Part shown: one piece after another, positions 48,501-60,500 of the stretch
Layout: each line of letters opens with the position of its first letter
Numbering within the stretch: position 1 is the first letter of the stretch
NCBI GenBank assembly: GCA_947652605.1
Contig: OX393576.1
Coordinates: 11,062,575-11,126,574, forward strand
From: Elmis aenea
Taxonomy: Eukaryota > Arthropoda > Insecta > Coleoptera > Elmidae
Direction of reading: 5' to 3'
Length of the DNA: 64,000 nt
Notes under the pieces: model-generated
Database searches by the model: none
What the model was told of the DNA's origin: nothing
The model's input: the letters and a program-made list of their open reading frames with translations, nothing else
Translations under genes and position numbers: made by a program

Positions 48501-51500
48501 ATTTAAATACATTTTTGCAAGTGTAAACAAACGTAAACAACTTTTCTAGTAATTATTTTGTATTTATAAAAATGTAATATTTTTTCGAGCAATTTTCCTT
48601 TCGAGTAAATGTCATTTGAGCAATTTACCGCACCCCGTTTTTCATTGTCGCCATATTTAATTTTCACATGTGTGAATTGCAGTCTTTTATTTTGTCATTA
48701 ATTCAATTGTTTTTTGGTTTAGATTTGAATGTGGAACACGCTCAAGTACTCTTGTACCTGTTTCATTCACTCAACCTTATGCAGAAGAAGTCGGTTGTTT
48801 TATTAATGGCTGGTGGAGTGTTGCGTTGCTCGGAAGTGGCCAGGGGCTCTCTGAGGGACTCCCAACTTTTGCACCTTTCACGGTTGCTGTTGCTGTTCGA
48901 TTACATCATGAAACATCTGTATGATGCTCCCTCGACGCTTCTAGAACAAGTGAGTTAAGCCATTTAGAAAGTTTTTTGTGGTACTCAATATTTCCTAAAA
49001 CACGAGACATCATTCTCTGTTGAATTTTGGAAATACTTTTTACAAAAATGCTCTTCAAAAAATTATTAGTGTTTTACTATAAAGTTGATTGGTAAATTTA
49101 AACATTTTTGAATAGAATTCTTGGATTATTGCCTTCAATTGCAGTACGTATTACTAGAACAGCCTGTAAGTTTGTTTTTTTTAAACTTCAGATACAGTTC
49201 AATTTATTTTACTCCACAAACCTGAACACCGACAAAGACAAAGAGAGCAACATGGCGCGACTGTACACGCCGTGGAAAGAGATCGAAGACAACTACAGGA
49301 AAATCGCTGGCAACGACGAGTTCGCGATGAAACCGCGATTTTACGTTGTCACGAATATCGAAGTGAACAACCAGGACGCCCCGAAATTGGACGGACTGGC
49401 TTGCAACTTCATACTCGGAACGCCCGACAAGTTGCGGTATCCGTTGCTGCTGGACGCTCTGATCGAGATTTTGAACGTAACTCACATAACATCTGGCACC
49501 GGAGCTTCGAAAATGTCCTTCCTCGGCCTATGTGCGACGCAGTACTGTTTCACAATTTGCTGGAGGTACGTCATTCAAACTTATAAATAATTATCAGCAG
49601 ATGATGTGAACAATTTTAATTTAAAATAACTTTTTTACCAAAGGATCTGTTGCAGAAATGCTAGACCGGATTCGAGATTCTTGTCTCTTTTTATTCAGTA
49701 GCTTACTTATTTATTTATTTACTCACAATGTTAATTGATGTTTTATTGTTTTGGTACTGCTGGAAAGAGGTAATTTTGTTTTTCTTTGTTTACAGGCTTC
49801 TACAGCTTTTGCCTCCGTCTACTCCGTATATGGAAAGGCTCGCGTCTGGTGAAAGTTTGGCAGCAGGTCCTTTGCTGTTGCATTCCCTGATATGGGGTGC
49901 ACGAGCCGGGCACAAAAATTTCAATCGATGGTTGAAAGACGCATTAGTGAAACAGGGCATGTACACGCAGCTTACCGAGAAATTGCTGAAAGCGGTTTCC
50001 GACGCAGTAAACACTCTCAAGTACGACATTACCACTGCCAAAAATTGTATCATGGCACTTACGCCCGACATCAAAAAAGGTGTGTGAAATTTTCTTGCAA
50101 AACGCGAAAATTTAATGGAAATATTTTTTTTTTGTTGTTTCAGGTTCCATGTCAAAAGAAAGTTTGCCACCCTTGTGGCACTTGTTTCTTCTGGACTCTG
50201 TCCTGGCTAAGGTGCAAGTGTCCCTGATAGATGAATCGGAAACTAATACAGCAGACACCTCGGGAGTAACCGTGTCGGGGGCAGCATTTGTTCAAGAATT
50301 ACTTCCGCACGTGTTGCGTCTCACACAGACCATTTTGCATTGTACAAGGTATGTAACTTTTTTTTAATATACAGGGAGTCGAGGATATCTCGTTTATTAT
50401 AGGAGATGCGAAGTCGGTTAAATGAGAGTAAAGTTGAACATTTTGGTGTATAATAAGAGTATCATTCGAGAATTTTTTTATTTTTGTAATATTCACTGTA
50501 CAGGGTGGACCAAATTCGAATGTCGAATCTCGGTTACCGTAATAGATAGCGAAAATCTGATATAGGTCTCTTCGACTATTTTTTTGAGAAAATAACGCCT
50601 ATGCCATCAGATTTTTTCTATCAATCCATTTTGGCACTACAGACGAAAATTGAAATTTCATCATTTATGAAATTTTGCTATAACTTCTCTATTTATTAAA
50701 TTAGAACACAATATTATGTAGGTTTTTTATACAGATTTTTTTGCTTAATTGAAAAACAAAAGTACATTTTTTTAGCCATCTTGACTTTTGAGATATGGAT
50801 TAAACTTACATTTTTTTAAATGGGAACCCTAGTTGGCCATGATTTTATGTGAAAGTGTTTTTTTAACTTTTCAAAAAATATATAGTTTTATACATTTGTT
50901 GCAAAAAAAAACCGAGATATGGCCAATTTTGTAAAAATTCGATCATCAAAGCTTGCCATGATTTCGTAAACAAGTGATGTTTGCAATTATTAAGCAACTA
51001 AAAACTAAACGTCGTTTCGAAGCAGGGGTTTGGAGCGGAGCGCGGAGCTGGAGCGCGGAGCAGTGGAGCAATGGGTTTTTGCCCGGAGCGGGAGCGGAGC
51101 CCGGAGCAAAGAATTTTGATTGCCCTACTGCTCCACTTTACTATTATAAACTACAATTTTATTTTTTTTATGAATTATTCTCATGGGTATAGTATTTAAT
51201 AAAATTATAAATAAACAAAATTTTATTTTTTTGAAGTAAAATTATTATAATGTAACTTTTCTGAATATTAATTTTCATTATTTTGTACTTGAATTTTTAA
51301 AAAATTTAAAGAACTTTTTTAACTGAAGATCAATAATTTGTTCATTTATTTAACTTCACTTGTTTCTTAGGGTCAAATATTGTAATTTTTGGTCCATTTC
51401 CACATGTCTCATAAAATTTTAGCTTTGTTTTTAAAAACAAATTTTTAAATAAAAAACTTATTTTATTAATATTTGGAGCGCGGAGCGGAGCGGGAGCGGA

Positions 51501-54500
51501 GCTGGAGCAGGCTTCTTGATGCCGGAGCGGAGCTGGAGCGGAGCAACTAAAAAATTGGACTGCTCCAAACCCCTGTTTCGAAGTACATTTGTCAACTTTA
51601 AAGCAAATCCGTGTATTCTTTTGTATTTTATAACTGTTTATTGTGGTATTCTGAACATGGCTAAATTCGAACTTTTTGAAAAGTTTTATATGTTAAGAGT
51701 ATTACTTTGTAAGTGATAAAAATGTAGCGGTTGCTGCAGAATTTACTTGGCAATGACGTTTAGTTGTTTAATAATTGCAAACATCACTTGTTTACGAAAT
51801 CATGGCAAACTTTGATGATCGAATTTCTACAAAATGGCCATATCTTGGTTATTTTTTGCAACAAATATATAAAACTATATATTTTTGAAAAGCTAAAAAA
51901 ATACTCTTTCACATAAAGTCATGGCCGACTAGGGTTTCTATTTAAAAATATAAAAGTTTACTCCATATCTCGAAAGTCAAAACGGCAAAAAAAAAATTAC
52001 TTTTGTTTTTTAATTAAGTATACAAATCTGTATAAAAAAACCTATATAACATTTGGTTCTAATTTAATAAATAGAGAAGTTTATAGCAAATTTTCAAAAA
52101 TGATGAAGTTTCATTTTTTTGTCTGTAGTGCCAAAATAGAATCCGATAGAAAAAATCAGATTGCATAGGCGTTATTTTCTCAAAAAAATAGCCCAAGAGA
52201 CCGATATCAGATTTTCGCCATCTATTGCGGTAACCGAGATACCCCGAGAATTTGGTCCATCCTTTTTTTTTTTTTTTTTTTAATTGAGTGTTTAAGGACG
52301 CTTCGACTGCTATGGCCATTAGCGTCCGGGAGGAGGGGGCGGGGAACAAGGAAAGGTTGGGTAAGGTAAGGGTAGGTGGAAGTACTGTCACAGCATTTGC
52401 CTATAGTAGGTAGAGGAAACCACCTGAAACCTCTACGATGACAGACGGCCGTGGGATTCGAACCCACGACCTCCCGATTAACTCGGAAGGTTGCGTACCA
52501 ACCAGCCACGGAGCTCGGTTGGTCCATCCTTTACATTATACTTTAAAATTATTAGGTTACTTCAATAAAAAAATTACAAAGTCAGATCTAAACTTGTTTT
52601 CATTTGTTTCTTTGTATTACAGATGGTCGCTCTTACACAGTATGGTACAACAAAGAGAACCTGCTGGAAAATACACACTACAAGACTTCGAAGGTCTCCA
52701 GGAAGTCTTAGCTATTGCTTCTAGTCGAAATACCTTAACCAATGCATTGGCAACAGAACTGAACGCAGCTTTACCCTCATCTGCCTCAACTGTTTTACAA
52801 CAATGGAATAGTGCCACTTTAGAAGACTGTACCTGGGTAAGCTTTCACACAAACATATAAAAAAATACTCACTGTAAAGTTTTTTTTTTGTTTATTCCAG
52901 ACTCCATATCTAAATGATATTATACCATCCGAAAGCTACATTTTAAAAATCGTCGACACCCACATCTCGACACTGTCCATGAGCTTTCCGTTCAGCATCA
53001 ACTGGTCGCTCAAGCGACTGTTGCAGTGTCTGGTGAAGTTCGTATGTCAGCATGCTCCGAAAACGGATAACACGGACACCAAAAACAAGGCCATCGAGCT
53101 ATTGGTTCTCATCACTTTGGATTTACGGACGGAGTTTTTGCACGAGAACGTATCGAAGACTCTAGACAAAATGATCGGCGATATCGAAACAGACGAGCAT
53201 CAAAAACGAGTCTATCTCCACATATTGGAGCACTCGTACAAGTTAATAACGAACTATACCTTGGCATCTACGAGCAATTATAATGTGATAGTCGACGAGA
53301 AAATTCTGCACAGTTGTCTAAGATTTTACGAGAAGATTCTGGAGAAGTCGTCGGGTAGGCAAGCCCTTGAGTCGTTCTTCACCGGTGATAAAGATTTAGT
53401 GAAAGTGCTAATGTCAGTATCTAGTCCTCAAATGTCCCAACAGTACAGCACCAAAGTGTTGCACTTCTTCAACAAGTTATTCCAAGCCGCCGAGAAGAGC
53501 TCGACGGATCCTAGTCTCAACTACCTTTGCAGCAGCATGAGTAAGCTGGCGAGCGTGGAAAGCGATAAGTTACAAATTTGGCTTCGTCACGTGATCCTAG
53601 GCCCCAACAACATGATCAGCAGTTCCTCGTCCTCGAACGTACAAACTCCTACGATCGTAGCACCGGTGAAGAGTGAGACGGCAGCCCCCTCGAAAAACAC
53701 GAAGCCCTCGGAGTCGGGCAGCACTAACCAGTGGAGTTCCGCGCAAGTTGCAAGCTCCGAGTCTAACCCATCGCCGAGCCCGAGCGACGACCAGAAGTCT
53801 CTCGTCCAAGAAAACAGCCAACTTCTTCAAGCCCTGACGTCTTTCATAGTGAAACAGACGAGCAGCATCAATGAGGGCGTGCCGAGGACGATTCTGAAAG
53901 CCCTGTTACCGCTCGGCTCGCACATTCTTTCTCCCACGCTCGAAGGAGCAGGATTTACCGACCTAATGGTCGTGATCACGATGCTGGCGGATGCGGGGAT
54001 CGGCATGGGACACACGTACCTTTTCCCTGCGACCGCAGAATGGCTGGAAATATGCAAGCAGTATCTTGTCCGTAAAGAAGTGGTCGACAGGTTGGCAAGT
54101 CCGGAATCGACCGATAAGAACTGCGCGATGCTCGAGGCTGCCTGCTGCTTGTTGGATTACGTCGGGGACATAGTCGGGGGTTTAACAAACCAAACACTAC
54201 AGGGATCTAGTTACCGTGCACTAAGCCCGCCGTGGGAGGGCGAAACGCCACTGGATTTAGACGCCGAGTGGCAAGATGATTTACACGATGAAGAGGACAG
54301 CGGCGATGATTCGGACGAAGATTCGTTGTGCAATAAACTTTGCACTTTCACGATAACGCAGAAGGAGTTTATGAACCAGCATTGGTACCACTGCCACACG
54401 TGCCGCATGCTCGACGGTGTAGGAGTCTGTTCCGTATGTGCGAGAGTCTGTCACAGGGGACACGACCTTAGTTACGCCAAGTTTGGTAATTTCTTCTGCG

Positions 54501-57500
54501 ACTGTGGGGCCAAAGACGACGGCTCGTGCCAAGCGCTAGTGAAACGTAGTCCTCAGTCGGTAGTCGAACGAGATGTAGTAACTGGTGCATCGAATAACGC
54601 TCCCACTTTGGGTTACGGGTCCGATCATATGCTGACAAGCTCGTTACGGCGCAGACCTTCGTCTCCAGTTACGATTGAAAAGAATTTGTTGAGGAAAGAC
54701 AGAAAAGCGAATAATATTTTTAAACAACTGGAAGGCTCCAAGGATTGGTTGTTCAATTACTTAAGCGGCAGTACCATACCGGGAACGCTACTCGAATTGG
54801 TGCAAGCTCTAGTGCCTGCCGTAGAAACTGCTTGTAACCAGAGTTCACCAGTCGGGGCTCACGCTCGAGCTCTGAAAGCCCTGCAGCAGTTACATTCGGC
54901 TGATAAGAAGTACATACACACGGATCAATTGATGACACCGACCTTGGGTTCCCAAGAAGGGGCCTTCGAAAACGTTCGCATGAGCTACGCGGGCGAACAG
55001 GGACAAACGATTCGACAGCTATTGTCGGCACACATCGTCCGACGTGTAGCCATGTGCTGCATGTCGTCGACTCACGGGAAAAGACAGCACCTTGCGGTAT
55101 CGCACGAGAAAGGCAAAATAACCGTCTTGCAGTTGTCGGCTTTGCTAAAACAAGCCGATTCGTCGACCCGAAAACTCACCCTAACCAGGCTGGCTTCCGC
55201 CCCGATTCCGTTCACCGTTTTGTCGCTCTCGAGCAATCAGTGCAATGAAGATTTCCTAGCAGTTTGTGGACTTAAAGATTGCCACGTATTGACATTCAGC
55301 TCGACCGGTTCAGTTTCGGACCACCTGGTTCTTCATCCCCAGTTAGAGACGGGCAATTTCATCATCAAAGCGATTTGGTTGCCTGGATCGCAAACGAAAC
55401 TTGCGCTGGTGACTGCCGATTTTGTTAAAATATACGACTTGTCGAAAGATGCACTGAGTCCGCAGTATTACTTCCTTGTACCGAGCGGTAAAATCAGGGA
55501 CTGCACTTTTATGTATGAGGATAGCATATATAACATTATGTTGATGTCGTCTCCTGGGCATATCTACACCGAGTCACTAAATGAAGAAAGTTCGGCGAAA
55601 CATGGCTCATTCTATGTAACAAATACGTTGGAGGTTTTTCATCTTGATGTTACGGTAAGTTTTTATTTTATTTCAAAATGTATTTTTTTTTTAACAAAAT
55701 CTGAATATTTCAAGAGTGTTAAATTACTTTAAATTTTGTCGACAAATGTTGAAGCTATAGTATACTTTTGAAAACTCTGAAAGAATCAAAACCACAAACA
55801 ATGTTTCACTGCAATTAAGGCCCAAACAGAATGCGAGTTTCGGGTTTTGAGTTTTGGGTTGGAGACTGAAACTGGTCTTTGAAACTCATTGCAAACACAA
55901 TGCGAGTTTTTCAAAACTTGAAACTCGTCTTGACATTTGACACTAAAATGGAGATCGAGTCGATGCTGTTGCTAGTTTATTTAGCGTTTTTGTCATATTT
56001 CGATTTGATGACAAAACTAGGAAGTGTGAATAGTAGATGGTGGTTGAGAGAAATATACAGAACTAGAGAACTGCATGGATTATTCAAAAAAAAAAAACAA
56101 AGTCTGCTAGGAAAGCGACCATGATGAGTTCTTCATAATGTGTCGAATGACACCAAACAACTTTGATAGTATATTACGCCAGATAAATCATAAGCTGGAA
56201 AAGAATTCGATACTGACCCCGATAAATACATTCCAACCGCCACAACATCTTTCCACGAATGTGTTCGTTTGTTTCGTAGTACTCCTCAGATTCAAGGCAT
56301 TAAATAGCCCTATGACCAGCCAAGCCTCGATCAATCTTTCTTCGAAATCTTCCATTAAATCAAAACTTAAACAATTTGATGCCCAATGCCAACCGGAATT
56401 GTACAAGTGCTGCCCTCAGATCAATAATTATCTTCTTAATCTTCTTCATAATCGGGGTTCCTTTTGTATTTTTCGGTGTGTCGAGGTATGCTATTCTATT
56501 TTTGTGTTATGTTTATCCACTCTTGCCAATCTTTAGCTAATTGTGGCACGTCTCTCCAGCTGACTCCCTTTTCGTCTAGTCTCTGCCTCACTTCTTTTTC
56601 CCATTTTATTCTTGGTCTTCCTCTATTTCTTTTTCCCTCTATCTGCATTTTCCATCCTATTTTCGCATATCTACTTTCTGGCATGCGTAGTAAATGTCCA
56701 TCTTAATTGATTCGTCTCCATCTTTTTCTTAATATGTGTTACTCCTAGGTTATTTAGGATTTTTTCGTTACTGATTTTATCGATCAGTCTACATCCCTCT
56801 ATTCTTCTCAGAAATCTCATTTCCTGTACCTGTATTCTTTGTTTTTGTTTTTGAGTTACATTGAAAACTTGTGTCTTCGTTTCTTTTGATATATTTGTTT
56901 ATAAAATATATCTTTAACCTCTTCTACCGCATTCTCATTCAGGCCATATGCCACTACCACCCCTATCAATTCTTTCTTTGTAATTTGTATTTCTACCATC
57001 ATTACTCTTTCTGATATACCTTTACATCTTTTTATTTTTTACTCCATTGTTTTCTCACTACGCAGGCTACCCTAGCTTTAGCAAATTCCGTTTTTTTTAC
57101 TCCACTATATATTAATCAATAATTATGAACTACTAAATTTATTGGTGTAAGAGAACATGTATTTGTGTGAGTAAGTTTTGGTCTCTAAAGTTGAGCATGT
57201 TTGAAACCCAAACCCGAGTTGAGCAAATAGCGTCTTTACGTTGAAACTCAAAGACCGTATTCTCTTCGGTTTTATATGAATCTGTGTGTTTGATTTTGAA
57301 ACCTGAAACTCGAAACCCGAAACTCGCATTCTGTTTGGACCTTTAGTCAACAGAATAATACTGCTTGTAAAGTTTCGCTTGTAAATGGAGAGACAAGGTG
57401 TGGTAATTGCTTTATTCAACTGTTAATGTTTTATACTCTTATTTCAGGATGTAAATGGACAAGTTGCTGGTGGCGGTGTCAGTATCTATTATTCACACAC

Positions 57501-60500
57501 CCTTGGGTTGCTGTTTTACAGTTACGCCCAGGGCAAGAGCTTTATATCACCTATAACACCACGAAGCAATTGTCTTACAGTCGTTTTTCCCATTACGTTA
57601 CCTGCAGCCACCAGCAGTGGCTCAAAAAGTAATGGCAGTAAAACTCCAGCGCCGCAGCCCCTTTGTCAATGGACAGAAATCCCCAATCATCCTGGGTTAA
57701 TCTGCTGCGCTATGCAAAGTAGTAAGTAATGCTATTAATTTTTTACCGATGGCCTAGTAAATAATTTTTGTTTGAACAGCAAATGTAAATAATTTTTAAA
57801 CATTTTGTTTTTCTTGGGATGAAATCTTTTTTTAAAATAAAATTACTTTTCAGCAAACAACCCTGTGATTTTGATGTTGAAACCGGACACCATAGCTGTA
57901 CAAGAAATTAAAGTGGTTCCGTCGAAGTCCAAGATCATGGATATGGTAGCGATTCGCCATAATTCCGGCAGCGAACAAAGGACGACGCTCATACTTTTAT
58001 GTGAAGACGGAAGTTTGAAAATATACATGGCAAATATGGAACAAACTGGTGAGTGTACGTCATTTGTTTTAAACCACTTTGGTATGGTTTTGTTTTGTTT
58101 CGCTTGTTATTTGTTAAGATTTGTTGTAACTATTTTATTATTTTTCAAGTTTCCAAATGATTTGAATTTTTTTTTGAATCATTAAATTTCTATTACATTA
58201 ATTGTTTTGTAACGTTTAGTTATTTCACAAAATTTATTTATTTTTATGTTTTTTTCAAAACATTTTGCGCTAAACTTCATCCAATTGTGCATAGTTTTTC
58301 ATCACAAAAATATTGCTACACTTCTTGTTTGATTTTAAACTGTATTTCAAACATTTCTCAGGGTTCTGGATGTCCCCGAGCATACAACCGGCAATCACAC
58401 ACCCGCCGGTAAAATTACGCAAGAGGAAAGTAGTGAAAACTGGAAAAACTTCCGGGTCAGTGTTGTTTCCGGTCGATTTCTTCGAACATTGTCAGCCCAT
58501 GAACGATGTCGAAATTGGCGGCAATGACTTGTTGCAAGTCTATAACATCGCTCAATTGAAACATCGCCTTAACACCACGGGCCTATACGTCGTCTGTACC
58601 AAGCCGCTCGGATTCACCGTGGAAATAACAAATTCTGATAACAACATGGTCATGACGGGTAAGTTTACGAAGTTCAACACAAATTACTTTAATTAAAAAT
58701 CTTTTGCTGGACTGTTTTCGAGACTCTCGTCTCCAAGTCCGTAGTAATATTTTATTTTGTTTTGTTTTAGTGGTAAATTTTTAATTTAATAAATGATCTA
58801 GGTGCAGCGTGGCTAAAAATCATGAATTTAAAAAAAAAATCAAAAAAATCGATTTATTTGATTTAAATCAGATTTTTTTGATTTAAATCAAATCTACCAT
58901 ATTATTGAATTTAGTGACATATTCACATGCTATTTCTGTTTTGTGCTTATTTATTTAATAACCAATACAGGGTGACACATCACTTATGACACCTCCACTT
59001 ATTTTGTTATTGGAAAGAATTATCAAAAACAGTTTCAAATAAAAGTTGTTTGATACAGTATTTCCCAAAATATTGTCATGTCAAATTTTTGTTTTTTTGT
59101 TTTTTTAGAAGTTACGGCACCATAATTTGTTTTTTTTAAATGGCACCATACATATTTTTTTATACGGTTTGAAAGAGATTTTCTTTCTCTTTTCAACGCA
59201 CTAAAACTCTTATACCCTTAGATAGCAAAATTTTTAAGAAAATCGCAAAAGAACAATTTGGTTTTTAAAGCGTACGGTATTAATTAATTTACATTAGTAG
59301 GCTTTGAAAATGATACAAAACGGTAAAAAATGTATTACAGTAGTTTTGTGTTTACCGTTGTAACCTAATTAATTTTTTTTTAATCTTTTTATATTTTAAG
59401 TCTTTATTTAAAAAATTCTCCTGAAGTTATTTCGAAGTACAGAGTTGTAATTTGGTATGGACATGCAGAAAACATTGCTCTATTCGCTCGATATAAAAAA
59501 ATTTGAATCACGCATACAGGGGTGTTCATAAATAGGTGACAACTTCCATGATTTTCAAACCTCCTAACTCGATTTTTTCAAATGCAAACCCCTGTATTTT
59601 TTTATGTCATCGAACTCGTCTTTAAGAGAGCTTCATTTTTTGTTAAGTATGGCCTATACCCAAAACTCATACTTTTTGAGATATTCGACATTTTTCTTCA
59701 AATCGTCATTGAAGCAAATAGAGTGCTGTGGAAATCGAAAAAAACTGACTATTCACTTCGCTAACGTCAAAAACTTGTCATTTATTTCTTGAATTATTGC
59801 ATTTCCACAATGAATTTTACTTTACAAGAGCAAATTGATATGGTTTATTCACCATTTCGTGTTTTTAATTACTAATAGCAATAAAATTTTGTTTTATTAT
59901 AAATATATTGTACTCGTATAATCAGTGATTTAAATTGATGATTTAAAAAAAAATCACTTGATTTAAATCGATGATTTAAAAGAAAAAAACACTTGATTAA
60001 ATCATGATTTAAATCGTGATTTAAATTAATTGATTTAAATCTGCTCAACCCTGTCTAGGTGTGAGGGTGTTGATCGGAAGTCAAGATGCCCAGAGAGCTC
60101 CATCTTTTATCGAGGTGTTTGGTCGTATCATAACGATTTCTGTGAATCGCAGTAGGTGGTACGATGTTCCGTTTTCACGTGAGGAGAGTTTACAGACTGA
60201 CAAAAAATTGATGATCATGTTCGGGCCTTCGCAGGATCCGGATATTGTCACGATGGTGGATAGCATTAAAATGTAAGTATTTTTTATTTCTGGTGTTCTA
60301 AGTATTTTAAGTATAGACTATTAATCATGTTCTTTTATGTGCAGTTATGGTAAGACGAAGGAATCTTTCGGATGGCCAGAAGAAAATGAAGAGAGTGTCA
60401 GTAACAACACTCTCATAGCACCAGCTTCTTCTACCTTGGGTAATAATGAAACTGAACAACTAGCAGTCAATCCAGCTCCGGTTACAACCCTTGAAAGGTA

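Larger units (their letters stand above)
50501..52531. mobile_element. Foldback family C, copy in UBR4 intron 15, carrying a hAT-like element and a SINE
   Basis: It begins GTA|CAGGGTGGACCAAATTCGAATG. The right end is decayed (TTGGTCCATCCTTTACA for TTGGTCCACCCTGTACA). Arms match the copies at 12594 and 32217. A hAT-like element sits at the centre (51023-51575), and a SINE has landed in the right terminus. Confidence 0.85.
39505..52836 (+). other. UBR4: UBR4 N-terminal helical-repeat region (exons 1-16)
   Basis: Sixteen exons encode about 1223 residues of leucine-rich, helical sequence corresponding to the armadillo-like N-terminal half of UBR4. Introns range from 54 nt (42705-42758) to over 2 kb. 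The longer introns are long because of inserted repeats (43439-44612, 47325-48636, 50501-52536). In 40534-42516 I see only AT-rich sequence with no recognisable element. Donors and acceptors are conventional, for example GTAAGT at 39636 and TTTTTTTTACAG ending at 39752. Confidence 0.88.
55818..57342. mobile_element. PIF/Harbinger-like transposon remnant at TTA, in UBR4 intron 17
   Basis: AGGCCCAAACAGAATGCGAG ... CTCGCATTCTGTTTGGACCT, flanked by TTA (55815-55817 and 57343-57345), the usual 3-bp target of the family. It carries a broken transposase (55948-56460) and a LINE tail that inserted behind it. Confidence 0.88.

Noticed and set aside
49114..49141. Possible 28-nt microexon reading ILGLLPS, between AATAG and a GTACGT donor, resembling the start of UBR4 exon 14
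   Set aside because: 28 nt would break the frame between exons ending at 48949 and starting at 49192, both phase 0; the direct join EQ|IQFNLF fits the family.
52437..52518. A tRNA gene on the minus strand (perfect B box)
   Set aside because: It lacks a foldable acceptor stem and anticodon arm and continues into a SINE body with A-tail and target duplication.
53597..55561. Many minus-strand and shifted open frames within the UBR4 giant exon
   Set aside because: They are shadows of the 918-codon reading frame, with no independent motif or signal.
58769..58770. TTTTGTTTTAG as the acceptor for the UBR4 exon near 60059
   Set aside because: Using it puts a stop codon (GTAAATTTTTAA) directly in frame and would include the transposon.
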